Part shown: positions 14,630 through 23,184 of the stretch, piece after piece
Position numbering within the stretch: the stretch's first letter is position 1
Layout of the letters: each line of letters opens with the position of its first letter
Virus record (IMG/VR): IMGVR_UViG_3300048015_000157
Coordinates: 1-38,837 of that record
DNA length: 38,837 nt
Direction: 5' to 3' (one strand)
From: a virus
Program-made: the position numbers and the translations under genes
The notes under the pieces: model-generated
The model's input: only the letters and a program-made list of their open reading frames with translations
Databases searched by the model: none
What the model was told of the DNA's origin: nothing

Positions 14630-16048
14630 GTGCCCGGTGTCGTTTCCCAATTCCCGACTCCGATCGCGAACATGCTGCAGCAGAACGCCTTGAACAAAGG
14701 GTTCGAGGAGTACATCGAGCCGATCACCGGCTACGGTGCTGCTGCGGACGTTCGCCCGGTGCCCAACCACGTCGGCGACACGCTGACGCTCACGCGCCCC
14801 GGCCTGCTCGCGGCCAACCCGGATCCGGTCGATCCGTCGCAGGCCACCGGCCTCGACAACGGCATGACGCCCGACCAGTTCGGCGACGAGCAATACACCA
14901 TCACGCTCGAGCTGTTCAATGGCGCGTCGGACATCGACATCAAGACCAACCCGATGGCGATCGTCGACCGCTTCGCGCAGACCGTCAAAGCGAAGATGGT
15001 GCAGGCGGCCAACGTCGTCGACAAGTACCAGCGCAACTGCCTCTTCGGCGGCCTCGTGCCGTCGGGGCGCAACGCGACCGCCGTCAAGTTCGGGTATCTC
15101 TCGGGCACCACGATTGTGCTCACCGCGTACACGGCGGCGACGACGATCACGGTCGAAGACGTGTCGGGCTTCCAGAACACCGTCGTCAACGGCGTGCTCA
15201 CGCCTGTTTCGGCGGCGAACCCGATCCCGCTCTTCCGCAACGGCACGCAGATCGCGAACGTGATCGGCTACACGCAGGCGACGCTCGCGGCAAATCAGTC
15301 GCAGCGCGTGTTCGTGGGTTTGGGCAACGGCGGCCGCGGGATCTCCGGTACGCTTCTGCTCGATACGGCCGTGTCCGGTGCCGTCGGCGACGTCGTGCAG
15401 GCCGCGTTCGCGCCGCTGATCGTTCGCCCGAACGGTAAGCTGCACTGGTCGCAGCTCACCGCCTCGGACCATCTGGTCGACGCGAACATCCTCGACGCCG
15501 TCGCGTACCTGCGCGACAACGCGATCGAGCCGGTGTACGAGGACAAGTACCTCTGCATCTGCGATCGCACGTCGGTCCGCCAGCTCTTCTCGGACGCCGA
15601 CTTCAAGCAGGTCTTACAGACCCGCATCGACTCGCCCGAGTTCCGGATGGGCCACCTTGCCGAGGGCCTCGGCGTCGTGTTCAAGTTCACGACCAACGCG
15701 CCGATCCAGCCGATCAGCTCGCAGAACGCCGTCGCGATCCGCCGGCCGATCATCGTCGGCCGCGGCGCGCTCGTCGACGGTCCGTCGCAAGCGAACGAGA
15801 CGTTCGCGTCGATCAACCGCAACGGCGGCATCGACGAAGAGAAAGGCATCCACTACACCGAGGAGCACAACGGCATCGTTTTTGCGCTCCGCCCGCCGAT
15901 CGACCGCAACGGCCGCGTCATGTCGGTGTCGTTCGAATCGATCCGCGGCTGCACCGTGCCGACCGACCTGACCGCCGGTCAGAACATCATCGGCACCGGT
16001 TCGAACGCGCTCATCAAGCGCGGCGTCGTGATCGAGGTCGCGGCCTAG
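14630..16048 (+). CDS. Major capsid protein
   Basis: Encodes 472 residues from a GTG preceded by AGAAGGAGATCATC, the strongest ribosome site in the head block, as expected for the most abundant product. Placed directly after the scaffold. The N-terminal arm and F-N-G-A-S-D-I-D-I-K-T-N-P region, a beta-rich insertion at ~155-250 and the closing beta-rich segment fit a P22/HK97-fold coat protein with an inserted domain. Family placement is from synteny and composition. Confidence 0.8.
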   Translation: MPGVVSQFPTPIANMLQQNALNKGFEEYIEPITGYGAAADVRPVPNHVGDTLTLTRPGLLAANPDPVDPSQATGLDNGMTPDQFGDEQYTITLELFNGASDIDIKTNPMAIVDRFAQTVKAKMVQAANVVDKYQRNCLFGGLVPSGRNATAVKFGYLSGTTIVLTAYTAATTITVEDVSGFQNTVVNGVLTPVSAANPIPLFRNGTQIANVIGYTQATLAANQSQRVFVGLGNGGRGISGTLLLDTAVSGAVGDVVQAAFAPLIVRPNGKLHWSQLTASDHLVDANILDAVAYLRDNAIEPVYEDKYLCICDRTSVRQLFSDADFKQVLQTRIDSPEFRMGHLAEGLGVVFKFTTNAPIQPISSQNAVAIRRPIIVGRGALVDGPSQANETFASINRNGGIDEEKGIHYTEEHNGIVFALRPPIDRNGRVMSVSFESIRGCTVPTDLTAGQNIIGTGSNALIKRGVVIEVAA

Positions 16049-16082
16049 CAACCAACGCGCCCTGGTGGCGCCGGAGGATCGA

Positions 16083-16628
16083 ATGCCCAACCTCACCGTT
16101 GAGGAGCAGCGCCGTCAGGACGAGATCCAGGCGGCGCTCGCGCGCTCCCAGTCGTTCTCGGACGGACGTCGGCGTGTCGTCCCGATTCGCGATCAATCGA
16201 TCACGATCGGGCACGGCATGCTGACGTTCTTCGCGAACCAGATCATCGAAGATCCATACGTCATCATGACGATGGAATCGTACGGAATCGAGTTCGTCGA
16301 GCTCAACGTCAACGACAAGCGCAGGCGTCCCGTGGCGGACGAAGCGCGCGGCCAGTTCGTCGTCAACGGCGATCAGGTGACGTCGCTCGCGCGCGGCCTT
16401 GGCGTCGCGCGTGACGTGCTCCTCGACGCGCTCACCGGCCAGCAGCCGCAGATCGATCGCGCCGTCGCGATGATCACGGACGAGCTGGCCGCTCGACACC
16501 TGCAAGGGCAGCAGAGCGGTGCCGCGGCGCCGCCTGCGGAGCCGCTTGCAGCCGAGACTCCGCCGGCCGATGGCGAGCAATCGCCGCCGGACGACGGAGA
16601 GTTCGTCCCGGGTACCCCACCCGTCTGA
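16083..16628 (+). CDS. Head-region hypothetical protein with proline-rich tail
   Basis: Encodes 181 residues. The start at ATG 16083 was chosen because GGAGG lies five bases upstream; a GTG at 16065 is in frame but poorly placed. Helical N-terminus (T-V-E-E-Q-R-R-Q-D-E-I-Q-A-A-L), mixed core, helix near 125, then a disordered P/A/E tail ending P-G-T-P-P-V. Position after the capsid gene suggests a head-completion or connector role. Confidence 0.55.
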   Translation: MPNLTVEEQRRQDEIQAALARSQSFSDGRRRVVPIRDQSITIGHGMLTFFANQIIEDPYVIMTMESYGIEFVELNVNDKRRRPVADEARGQFVVNGDQVTSLARGLGVARDVLLDALTGQQPQIDRAVAMITDELAARHLQGQQSGAAAPPAEPLAAETPPADGEQSPPDDGEFVPGTPPV

Positions 16629-16638
16629 GGAGATCGAC

Positions 16639-17508
16639 GTGGCGCTTTCGGAATCCGACAAGAGCGAGATCCGGCGCCACCTCGGGTATCCCGACCCGGG
16701 CTCGCCGGCGAACATCCCCGGCGGTCCGCCGTACTTCACCTCGTTCGGGCAGGCCAACGGCATGCTCGGCGAGCGCATGAGCCCGGCGTACTACCAGATG
16801 GAGTACCGCATGATCAACGTCGGTGCGACCCTGGAGGTCGCGCTGATCGGGACCGAATCGCAGTACTTCAGCCAGTTCATCGCCGCGGCATCGGCGCAGG
16901 TCACCGCGACCGCCATCGGCACGCCGCAGCCCGGCGACATCCTCACGCTGCAGATCGACGGCGAGTACGTCACGTACCAGCTGACGTCATCGGACACGCC
17001 GACGACCGCGTTGACCGGCCTCGCGAGCATGGTGCTGCAGAGCGCCGACCTTTCCGCGATCGTGCAGCCGAGCTTGGCCTCCGGGTCGGTGCTCACGATC
17101 GAGGCGCGCGAACTCGGTGCCCGCTGGAACTCGCTGCACATCCGAGCCTGGGGAGCGAACTCGATGACGCTCGCGGTGCTATCGCCGAGCACCGGCATGC
17201 CGACGTTGACGCTCACGGGCGGCATGTCGCCGCCGGGGCCGTCGTACGTCGATCCCGACCAGACGCCGTCCCTGCCGATCTACGGCGCGCTGCCGCTCGT
17301 GCGCTTCTGGGAGAGCTCGATCGCGAAGGCCGAGCAGAACTTCGACATGCGCAAGGCGGGCGAGTACGTCGTCGAGCCGCGCGAGTTCGCGAAGCGCCGC
17401 GGCGCGTACATCGCGGCGTGCCGCGACATGGCGCAGCAGCTCGGCGTGGTCTACTTCGGTGGCAAGGACTATCGCGGAAACTCTCGGCTCAAGCGCCGCG
17501 GCGCGTAG
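16639..17508 (+). CDS. Head-tail connector-region protein with inserted Ig-like domain
   Basis: Encodes 289 residues from GTG after GAGGAGATC. The N-terminal part (E-I-R-R-H-L-G-Y-P-D-P-G) looks like phage head-completion proteins. Residues ~95-200 form a separate beta domain of the type G-D-I-L-T-L-Q-I-D-G-E-Y-V-T-Y-Q-L-T ... L-T-L-T-G-G. The same kind of domain recurs in the genes at 19867 and 21166. The C-terminal ~80 residues are helical and basic. Confidence 0.6.
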   Translation: MALSESDKSEIRRHLGYPDPGSPANIPGGPPYFTSFGQANGMLGERMSPAYYQMEYRMINVGATLEVALIGTESQYFSQFIAAASAQVTATAIGTPQPGDILTLQIDGEYVTYQLTSSDTPTTALTGLASMVLQSADLSAIVQPSLASGSVLTIEARELGARWNSLHIRAWGANSMTLAVLSPSTGMPTLTLTGGMSPPGPSYVDPDQTPSLPIYGALPLVRFWESSIAKAEQNFDMRKAGEYVVEPREFAKRRGAYIAACRDMAQQLGVVYFGGKDYRGNSRLKRRGA

Positions 17509-17519
17509 TGAGGTAGATC

Positions 17520-18239
17520 GTGCCGCCAATCCCGATTTCGATCGTTCAGAACCCGTCGAGTACGGGTGCCTCAAGCGCTAACATCTCGATGACGATGACG
17601 ACGGCGCCAGTGCAAGGCAATCTGCTCGTCGCCGTGGTGATGACCAACAACGCGGGTTCATCGTCTTTCAATTCGATCGGCTCCGGTTGGACGCAGATCG
17701 ATAATGTGACGGACGGCTACAACAGTTCCGCTGTGTGCTCCATCATCACCGCGTACAAAATCGCCGGGGCTTCCGAATCGACCACTCAAACGCCCGCGAC
17801 GACAACAGTGACTGTCTCGTACGCGGTGCAAATCTGGGAGATCGCCGGAGCCTCTGGTGCAGCGCCTATCGCTGCGCACGCTGCAACGACCGGGGTGTCG
17901 CAGTCGGCGGCGCCTGGGAGCGTTACCTCACCGGGTCAAGGCGCACTCGGCCTGTGCGCGTTCGTCGTCTCCACGCAAAGCGGTGCAACGCCGATTCAAA
18001 GCGCCGGTGGTGGCGCAGGCCCGACATCGTGGACTGCGGAGGTGTCCGAATACATCTCGGCTGGCAACTATCTGTTCAACGCCTTCCAATACCCGAATAT
18101 CCCGAGCGGCGCGCAGAACCCGACGCAGACCTACGGCAGCCTCTACGCGTTCTATTGGGCCGCCGCGCAGGTCATCATACAGCCGAGCCCGCTCGCCTTC
18201 CAACGATGGCCGCAACTCATGCCCATCATGGCCATGTAG
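17520..18239 (+). CDS. Beta-sandwich virion surface/adhesin-like protein
   Basis: Encodes 239 residues from GTG. The pattern G-N-L-L-V-A-V-V-M-T-N-N ... S-G-W-T-Q-I-D ... A-Y-K-I-A-G-A-S-E ... V-Q-I-W-E-I-A-G-A-S-G is the repeating core of a domain often seen in phage tail-fibre and decoration proteins. It is Ser/Thr/Gly-rich with few charges, and base composition is visibly less GC-rich than its neighbours, suggesting a recently acquired module. Likely exposed on the virion. Confidence 0.55.
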   Translation: MPPIPISIVQNPSSTGASSANISMTMTTAPVQGNLLVAVVMTNNAGSSSFNSIGSGWTQIDNVTDGYNSSAVCSIITAYKIAGASESTTQTPATTTVTVSYAVQIWEIAGASGAAPIAAHAATTGVSQSAAPGSVTSPGQGALGLCAFVVSTQSGATPIQSAGGGAGPTSWTAEVSEYISAGNYLFNAFQYPNIPSGAQNPTQTYGSLYAFYWAAAQVIIQPSPLAFQRWPQLMPIMAM

Positions 18240-18240
18240 C

Positions 18241-18447
18241 GTGACCCCGGAAGAGTTCAACGCGCGCGTTCGCGCGATCGACGCCGAGTGCGATCTCGCC
18301 GTGCGCCGCATCGCGAGCCGGTACGCCATCTTCGAGCGCCACCCGCAGATGGTGATGATCGTGTATCCCGGCGCGATCAAGGCGATCTACGACAAGCGCG
18401 ATCGCGCGATTGACGCTCTTGAGGCCGAGTTTTACGGAGTAAGCTGA
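18241..18447 (+). CDS. Small helical hypothetical protein
   Basis: Encodes 68 residues from GTG, one base after the preceding stop. All-helical and charged, with E-E-F-N-A-R-V-R-A-I-D-A-E-C and Y-D-K-R-D-R-A-I-D-A-L-E-A-E-F. No family recognised. The TGATG junction couples it to the next gene. Confidence 0.5.
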   Translation: MTPEEFNARVRAIDAECDLAVRRIASRYAIFERHPQMVMIVYPGAIKAIYDKRDRAIDALEAEFYGVS

Positions 18448-19232
18448 TGCCGGCGACGTCTGTCCAACGGATCGACTCGAAGATCCAGTACGGCCGCGGC
18501 CGCGAGGCCGGCAAGCTGGGTCAGACCTACACCGTGCAGCGCATGACGCCGACGACGAACGTCAGCGTCACCTCGACGCCGCCCGTCATCCAGAACTTTC
18601 CGGCCCGCATCCAGCGCGCGCGGAAGATGGCGATCGAGAACCAATCGTTCGACCTGCTCGTCGTCGAAGCGACGTGCGATAACCGCAAGCTGCAGCTCAT
18701 GGACGTGCTGAACGAGACGGGCTACAAGTCCGACGGCGGCGTGTACACGGTCGCCCAGTTCCGGCCCACGCGCGAGACGCTCTGGGTGCGCACCGAGTCC
18801 AACATCGCGATCACGCGGCCGCTTCCAGGCGCGGGCCAGGCCGTGCAGATGCCAACGACGCCGGGCGTGACGATCGCGCCGGACGGCACGTGGGGCGGCG
18901 TCACGAAGGCCGGCGAGCAGGTCCTCACGCTGGTCGACGGCGTCTACTCGTTTTCGAACGCGAACGCGGCGCCGGCGGGCGTGCAGGCCGGCCTCCAGCC
19001 GCTCAACCGCGTGCGCGAGGTCCCGAGCTCGACGGCGATGGGCAAGACGCCGATGCCGCAGTACCGCGAGGAGTACCTCGTCTGGCTCCCGATGCTCGAC
19101 GGCGTCTACCTCGACGAGCACGATCGGCTGAACTTCCTGACGCGCGACCGCTACGAGATTGCGCAGGTCTTCACCACCGACCTCACCGGCCTCTCCGGCT
19201 ACATCGTCACCGTGAAGAAGCTCGGCGTGTGA
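18447..19232 (+). CDS. Head-tail junction-region structural protein
   Basis: Encodes 261 residues; ATG overlaps the upstream stop. N-terminus K-I-Q-Y-G-R-G-R-E-A-G-K-L-G then mainly beta structure, with R-P-T-R-E-T-L-W-V-R-T near the middle and a well-conserved-looking end (Y-R-E-E-Y-L-V-W-L-P-M-L-D-G). No family recognised. Position among connector genes supports a virion role. Confidence 0.55.
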   Translation: MPATSVQRIDSKIQYGRGREAGKLGQTYTVQRMTPTTNVSVTSTPPVIQNFPARIQRARKMAIENQSFDLLVVEATCDNRKLQLMDVLNETGYKSDGGVYTVAQFRPTRETLWVRTESNIAITRPLPGAGQAVQMPTTPGVTIAPDGTWGGVTKAGEQVLTLVDGVYSFSNANAAPAGVQAGLQPLNRVREVPSSTAMGKTPMPQYREEYLVWLPMLDGVYLDEHDRLNFLTRDRYEIAQVFTTDLTGLSGYIVTVKKLGV

Positions 19233-19486
19233 TGCTCGACTGCGAAGACGACGGACCGCTCCGCCGGCCGCGCACCTCGACGCATCACCGGAACTGGCGC
19301 TCCTACCGCGACTTCATGACCTGCGGACGCTACACGCACTCGCCATCGCATCGCGTCGCGCGGCCGCAGCGCGGCTTCGACGCGATGCTCTTCCTCACGC
19401 ACAGCTGCGATCGCCGCAACGCGATCGCGATGGCGACCATTTCGCGCGTTGCGCTCGTCAACGCGCGCTACCTGAAAGAAGGCTGA
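19232..19486 (+). CDS. Basic small hypothetical protein
   Basis: Encodes 84 residues; ATG overlaps the previous TGA. Rich in R, H and aromatic residues with four cysteines (C4, C31, C59 and others may bind metal). No recognised domain. It directly precedes the receiver-domain gene by one base, so the two are probably co-translated. Confidence 0.45.
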   Translation: MLDCEDDGPLRRPRTSTHHRNWRSYRDFMTCGRYTHSPSHRVARPQRGFDAMLFLTHSCDRRNAIAMATISRVALVNARYLKEG

Positions 19487-19487
19487 C

Positions 19488-19874
19488 GTGCGCGTCGTGA
19501 TCGGTGATGACTCCCGCATCGCCCGCATGTTCCTGAAATCGGCGCTGCGCGGATCCCAATACCAGATCGTGGCCGAAGCGTCCACGGGCGTCGAGATCGT
19601 GACCCAGTGCCGGCGCTTCCGGCCCGACCTCGCGTTGGTCGACAACTCGATGCCGGGTGCGCTGACCGGCTCGCAAGCCGCGCACCAGGTCCGCGAGCTC
19701 GACCTCGCGCGCTACGCGATCGTGCTCTCGTCGCTCGACATGGACGCGATCACCGGCGGCCACAAGTCGAACGAGTGGCGCGCCAAGAAGATCGCGTTCA
19801 TCGGGAAGACCAACGATTCGACGCAGCTGCAGGGCATGATCGCGCAGCGAATCGCGGAGCTCGACAGTGTCTAA
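19488..19874 (+). CDS. Stand-alone CheY-like receiver (REC) domain protein
   Basis: Encodes 128 residues, the exact size of a single receiver domain, from GTG. All key positions are present: acidic pair D7-D8 in V-V-I-G-D-D-S-R, phospho-acceptor D52 in L-A-L-V-D-N-S-M-P-G, hydroxyl S81/S82 in I-V-L-S-S-L-D, and lysine K107 in F-I-G-K-T. No output domain follows. In bacteria such proteins receive phosphate from a histidine kinase and change binding partners. Here the gene is embedded between head-tail genes and overlaps the next gene by 8 bp. The proline that normally follows the lysine is replaced by threonine. Role in a phage unknown. Confidence 0.85.
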   Translation: MRVVIGDDSRIARMFLKSALRGSQYQIVAEASTGVEIVTQCRRFRPDLALVDNSMPGALTGSQAAHQVRELDLARYAIVLSSLDMDAITGGHKSNEWRAKKIAFIGKTNDSTQLQGMIAQRIAELDSV

Positions 19875-20799
19875 GCCGGCGCTGCTCGACGCGCTCGAAA
19901 CGATCAAGAACGCCGTCGGCGTCGCCGTCGCAGTCGCGGCCATCCCGAACAAGGTGCAGGTCTTCGCCGGTCAGCCGATCGGCCCGGAGCTCACCAAGAT
20001 CCTCGCGCAGAACGACGCCGAGGCGGTCGTCACGGTGATGCCGATGCCAGGCGCGCAGAACACGGCGCGCTACGAGCGCAAGTTCTTCCAGACGTCCGCG
20101 CCCAACACTGCGCTGAGCGCGCAGATCTCGCCGCTGAACGTCATCACGTTCGCCGGCACGGTCGCGCAGAATCTGGCCGAAGACGTCGCGATCGGCGGCG
20201 AAGACGCGACCGGCGGTGAAGACGTCGCGATCGGCGGCTTCTACAACGTCCACACGTTGCTCGCCGGCTACCCGGCGTACGACGCGTACGTCCAGGCCAC
20301 GCCGTCGATGTCGATGGCCGGCCTCGCGACCGCGGTGGCCGCGGCGATCACGGCGCTCGGCCTCTCTGGTGTGACGGCGAGCGCGAGCGGTCAACAGGTC
20401 ACGGTCATCGGCGCGAACGTGAAGTACTGCAACGTCGGAAGTGCCGGAACGATCGCGCGCGAGATCTCGCGGGTGATGCGGCGCATCCAGGTGTCGGTCT
20501 ACTCGTCCGATCCGTTCACGCGCTTCGCGGTCGGCGACGCGATCTACCAGAGCATCGGTGACGCGATCTCGCTCTTCCTGACGCTCAACAACGGCTCGCA
20601 GCTCTACTGCCGGTACGCGAGCGACGCGCTCGACGAGACGTCGCAGAACGAGTACACGCTCTACGTTCACCACTTCATCTTCGACTGCGAGTACGGCATC
20701 ATCCAGACCGCGACGGCGACGCAGATCGGCGCCGTGACGCTCGGCGATACGATCGCGAACTTTCAACCGCAGACGGCTATCTTCGGAGGAACGACCTGA
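19867..20799 (+). CDS. Tail/head-tail structural protein with GGED repeats and inserted Ig-like domain
   Basis: Encodes 310 residues from a GTG overlapping the receiver gene by 8 bp. Residues ~95-125 contain A-E-D-V-A-I-G-G-E-D then T-G-G-E-D-V-A-I-G-G. A beta-alpha-beta domain follows (Y-D-A-Y-V-Q-A-T ... L-A-T-A-V-A-A-A-I-T ... G-Q-Q-V-T-V-I-G-A-N). The rest resembles tail-terminator-type proteins of contractile phages (V-F-A-G-Q-P-I-G near the start, F-T-R-F-A-V-G-D-A-I-Y later). Likely a tail-completion component; family not certain. Confidence 0.6.
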   Translation: MSKPALLDALETIKNAVGVAVAVAAIPNKVQVFAGQPIGPELTKILAQNDAEAVVTVMPMPGAQNTARYERKFFQTSAPNTALSAQISPLNVITFAGTVAQNLAEDVAIGGEDATGGEDVAIGGFYNVHTLLAGYPAYDAYVQATPSMSMAGLATAVAAAITALGLSGVTASASGQQVTVIGANVKYCNVGSAGTIAREISRVMRRIQVSVYSSDPFTRFAVGDAIYQSIGDAISLFLTLNNGSQLYCRYASDALDETSQNEYTLYVHHFIFDCEYGIIQTATATQIGAVTLGDTIANFQPQTAIFGGTT

Positions 20800-21068
20800 T
20801 GGACACCACCGTCGCCATCGTGCATCAACCGATCATCGTGGACGGCGTCCACTACCAGCCCGGCGACAAGCTCTTCGGCGACCTCGCGGAGCGCGAGCTC
20901 GCGAACGAAGTGCATCGCAACTTCCTCACGCGCGCGCCGCTCGGCGTCCATGAGATCCCCGACGAGGTCCGCGCGGCCGATCCGGCGCCGGCGCCGGCGC
21001 CGGTCGAGCGGCCGACGCCGAGCGCGTTCGCGCCGTCGAGCACGACCTCGAGCACCAGCGGCGACTAG
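20799..21068 (+). CDS. Small structural-region hypothetical protein
   Basis: Encodes 89 residues; ATG overlaps the previous stop. The first ~55 residues form a compact beta/helix unit (I-V-D-G-V-H-Y-Q-P-G-D-K-L-F-G-D-L-A-E). The tail is P/A/S/T-rich and disordered. Comparable short proteins with a G-x-x-Y-x-x-G-D motif occur just before sheath genes in some phages. Function unknown. Confidence 0.5.
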   Translation: MDTTVAIVHQPIIVDGVHYQPGDKLFGDLAERELANEVHRNFLTRAPLGVHEIPDEVRAADPAPAPAPVERPTPSAFAPSSTTSSTSGD

Positions 21069-21081
21069 AAAACCCGACGAT

Positions 21082-21102
21082 GCTTAGGGCTGGCTCCTAA
21101 GC
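21082..21102 (+). other. RNA hairpin upstream of sheath terminator
   Basis: Perfect 7-bp inverted repeat GCTTAGG / CCTAAGC with a 7-base loop. No T-run follows, so it is not itself a terminator. It lies 13 bases before a terminator hairpin and could stabilise the 3' end of the head transcript. Confidence 0.45.
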
Positions 21103-21114
21103 GACCACACACGC

Positions 21115-21144
21115 AAGAGCGCTCTCACGGGCGCTCTTTTGTTT
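21115..21144 (+). terminator. Intrinsic terminator before the sheath gene
   Basis: AAGAGCGC pairs with GCGCTCTT across an 8-base loop, followed by TTTGTTT. It closes the head/connector block. The next gene starts only 22 bases later. Confidence 0.7.
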
Positions 21145-21165
21145 CTTGAGGAGCTGGCCTTTTCG

Positions 21166-23163
21166 ATGATCATCACAAACGCCAACCCTGGGAATTTTCT
21201 CACGGACGGCCCGTACATCAACCTCGTGCAGGCGCCGCCGGGAACACCGGCCGGGCCGCAGACGGGCCTCATCTGCATCAACGGCACCGCCAACTTCGGG
21301 CCGGTAAACTCGCCGCAGCCCTTCGTCGACGTTGCCTCCGCCTTCACGGCATTCGGCAACGGCACAACGCTGCCGAACTCACTCGTCGATGAAGCGATCT
21401 CGGCGATGCCGGAGTGCCAGAGCTTCCTCGGCAACCGCGTCACCGATGGCACGGACACCGCCGCGACGATCGTCATCGGCGACACGACCGGCTTCGCGAC
21501 GGCGACGTACACCGGCGGCGGCACGCCGGCGGCCGGCAACACCATCCAGGCGGTCCTCGCGAACGGCTCGTTCACGGTCTCGACGACCGTCTACACGCTG
21601 ATCACAGGTGACACCGTCGCGACGGCGCTCACGCAGCTCGCGACGCTGATCAACAACTCCGCCGCGGTCGTCGGCCCGAACGCATTCCTTCAGCCCGTCA
21701 CGGCAGGCGCGACGACCATCCCCGTCACCGCGCTCAACAGCGGCACCGGCGGCAACTCGATCACGATCCAGGCCGTCGTCACCGGCGGCGGCATGACGCT
21801 CACGCCGACGACGGCGACCGCGATGACCGGCGGCGCCGCGTCGGGTACGGTCGGCACGCTCACCGCGAAGTCGACCGGGACGTACCCGAACTACAGCACC
21901 TCGACGCAGACCGGCGGCTCGCTGCTGCTCACGCTGCAGTCCGGTACGATGGCCGTCTCGCCGGTGCTTCGCGCGGTGCTGACCTTCCCGAACGCGGCGT
22001 CCGAAGTGTTCTCGAACATCGTCGCGTACGCGTCGGTCGGCGGCGCCTACAACGCCGCCACCGCCAAGGCCAACCTGCTCGCGGCGATCAACGGCAACGG
22101 GACCACGCTGCCCGGTTCGCAACGCTGGACCTTCTCGAGCGGCGCGTCGACCACGGCGCCGTTCGTCGGCTACGTCAACGGCGCGTCGGGCGGGACGAAC
22201 GGCACGACGAACATCACGACCGCGACGCTCATGGGCGTCGACGGCAACACGGGGCGCACCGGGATCTACGCCTTCCGCGGCCTCGCCTCGGGTGCGCAGC
22301 TCGTCGTCGCGGCGCTCACCGACCTCACGGTCGCCCAGACGCTCGTCGCGTTCGCCGCGGCGGAGAACTGCATCGCGCACATCGCGACGCCGTCCGGCAC
22401 GTCGACCACGACGACGATCGCCAACAAGTCGACGTACAACGCATCATCGCCGCAGCTGATCTTCGACGCGGACTGGGACTACCGCTACGACACCGTCTCG
22501 GGCGCGCAGCGACTCGTCTCGCCGATCGGCAAGATAGCCGGCGCGATCGCGATGCAGCCCGCGTGGATGACCCCGGGCGGGAAGCCGGTCAACGGCGGCG
22601 TGCTCAACATCATCGCGACGGAGCGCGCGACGGCGCAAGCGGGACTGCCGCAGACCCAAACGCTCAACACGTCGCCGCTCTCGGTCGGCGAAGCGGGCTT
22701 GCGCGAGTCGAACGGCATCGCCTACCTCACCAACAGCCCGCAGCTGTTCTTCCAGGGTGGGTACGGCCTGCCGCACGGCATGATGTCCGACGGCGTGACG
22801 CTGATCTCGGACGTGCGTATGCTCAAGAGCATCGCGTACTCGCTCCAGCAGATCTACGGCCGCTTCGTCGGCTCGATGCTCGCGATCGTCAAGGGCAACC
22901 TGGTCGTGATCGCGCCGACGGGCGTCGAGTCGAGCCCGCAGGACGCGGTCGATCAGTACTTCCAGAGCCTGCTTTTCCCGCAGCCGCAGATCGCCGCGTA
23001 CTCGAACATCATGGATGCTTCGAACAACACGCAGACGACCGTCGGTCAGGGTCAGCTCATCGGGAACGTGCGCGTCACCACGCTCTCGGCCGCACGGTTC
23101 ATCATCACGTCGGTCCAGGTCGGCGTGAACGTCCAGATTCAAGCGCAGAAGCTGTCGTCGTAA
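21166..23163 (+). CDS. Tail sheath protein
   Basis: Encodes 665 residues. The ATG at 21166 (GAGGAG 13-18 bases upstream) is preferred over TTG 21139, which lies in the terminator tail. The C-terminal ~230 residues show the sheath core: G-K-P-V-N-G-G-V-L-N-I, E-S-N-G-I-A-Y-L, V-R-M-L-K-S-I-A-Y-S-L-Q and a closing strand. An N-terminal beta insertion (~95-240) carries Ig-like modules. Position directly before the tube, chaperone and tape measure genes confirms the call. It forms the contractile outer tube. Confidence 0.85.
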   Translation: MIITNANPGNFLTDGPYINLVQAPPGTPAGPQTGLICINGTANFGPVNSPQPFVDVASAFTAFGNGTTLPNSLVDEAISAMPECQSFLGNRVTDGTDTAATIVIGDTTGFATATYTGGGTPAAGNTIQAVLANGSFTVSTTVYTLITGDTVATALTQLATLINNSAAVVGPNAFLQPVTAGATTIPVTALNSGTGGNSITIQAVVTGGGMTLTPTTATAMTGGAASGTVGTLTAKSTGTYPNYSTSTQTGGSLLLTLQSGTMAVSPVLRAVLTFPNAASEVFSNIVAYASVGGAYNAATAKANLLAAINGNGTTLPGSQRWTFSSGASTTAPFVGYVNGASGGTNGTTNITTATLMGVDGNTGRTGIYAFRGLASGAQLVVAALTDLTVAQTLVAFAAAENCIAHIATPSGTSTTTTIANKSTYNASSPQLIFDADWDYRYDTVSGAQRLVSPIGKIAGAIAMQPAWMTPGGKPVNGGVLNIIATERATAQAGLPQTQTLNTSPLSVGEAGLRESNGIAYLTNSPQLFFQGGYGLPHGMMSDGVTLISDVRMLKSIAYSLQQIYGRFVGSMLAIVKGNLVVIAPTGVESSPQDAVDQYFQSLLFPQPQIAAYSNIMDASNNTQTTVGQGQLIGNVRVTTLSAARFIITSVQVGVNVQIQAQKLSS

Positions 23164-23184
23164 CGATCAGCTGATCTTCCTCAC

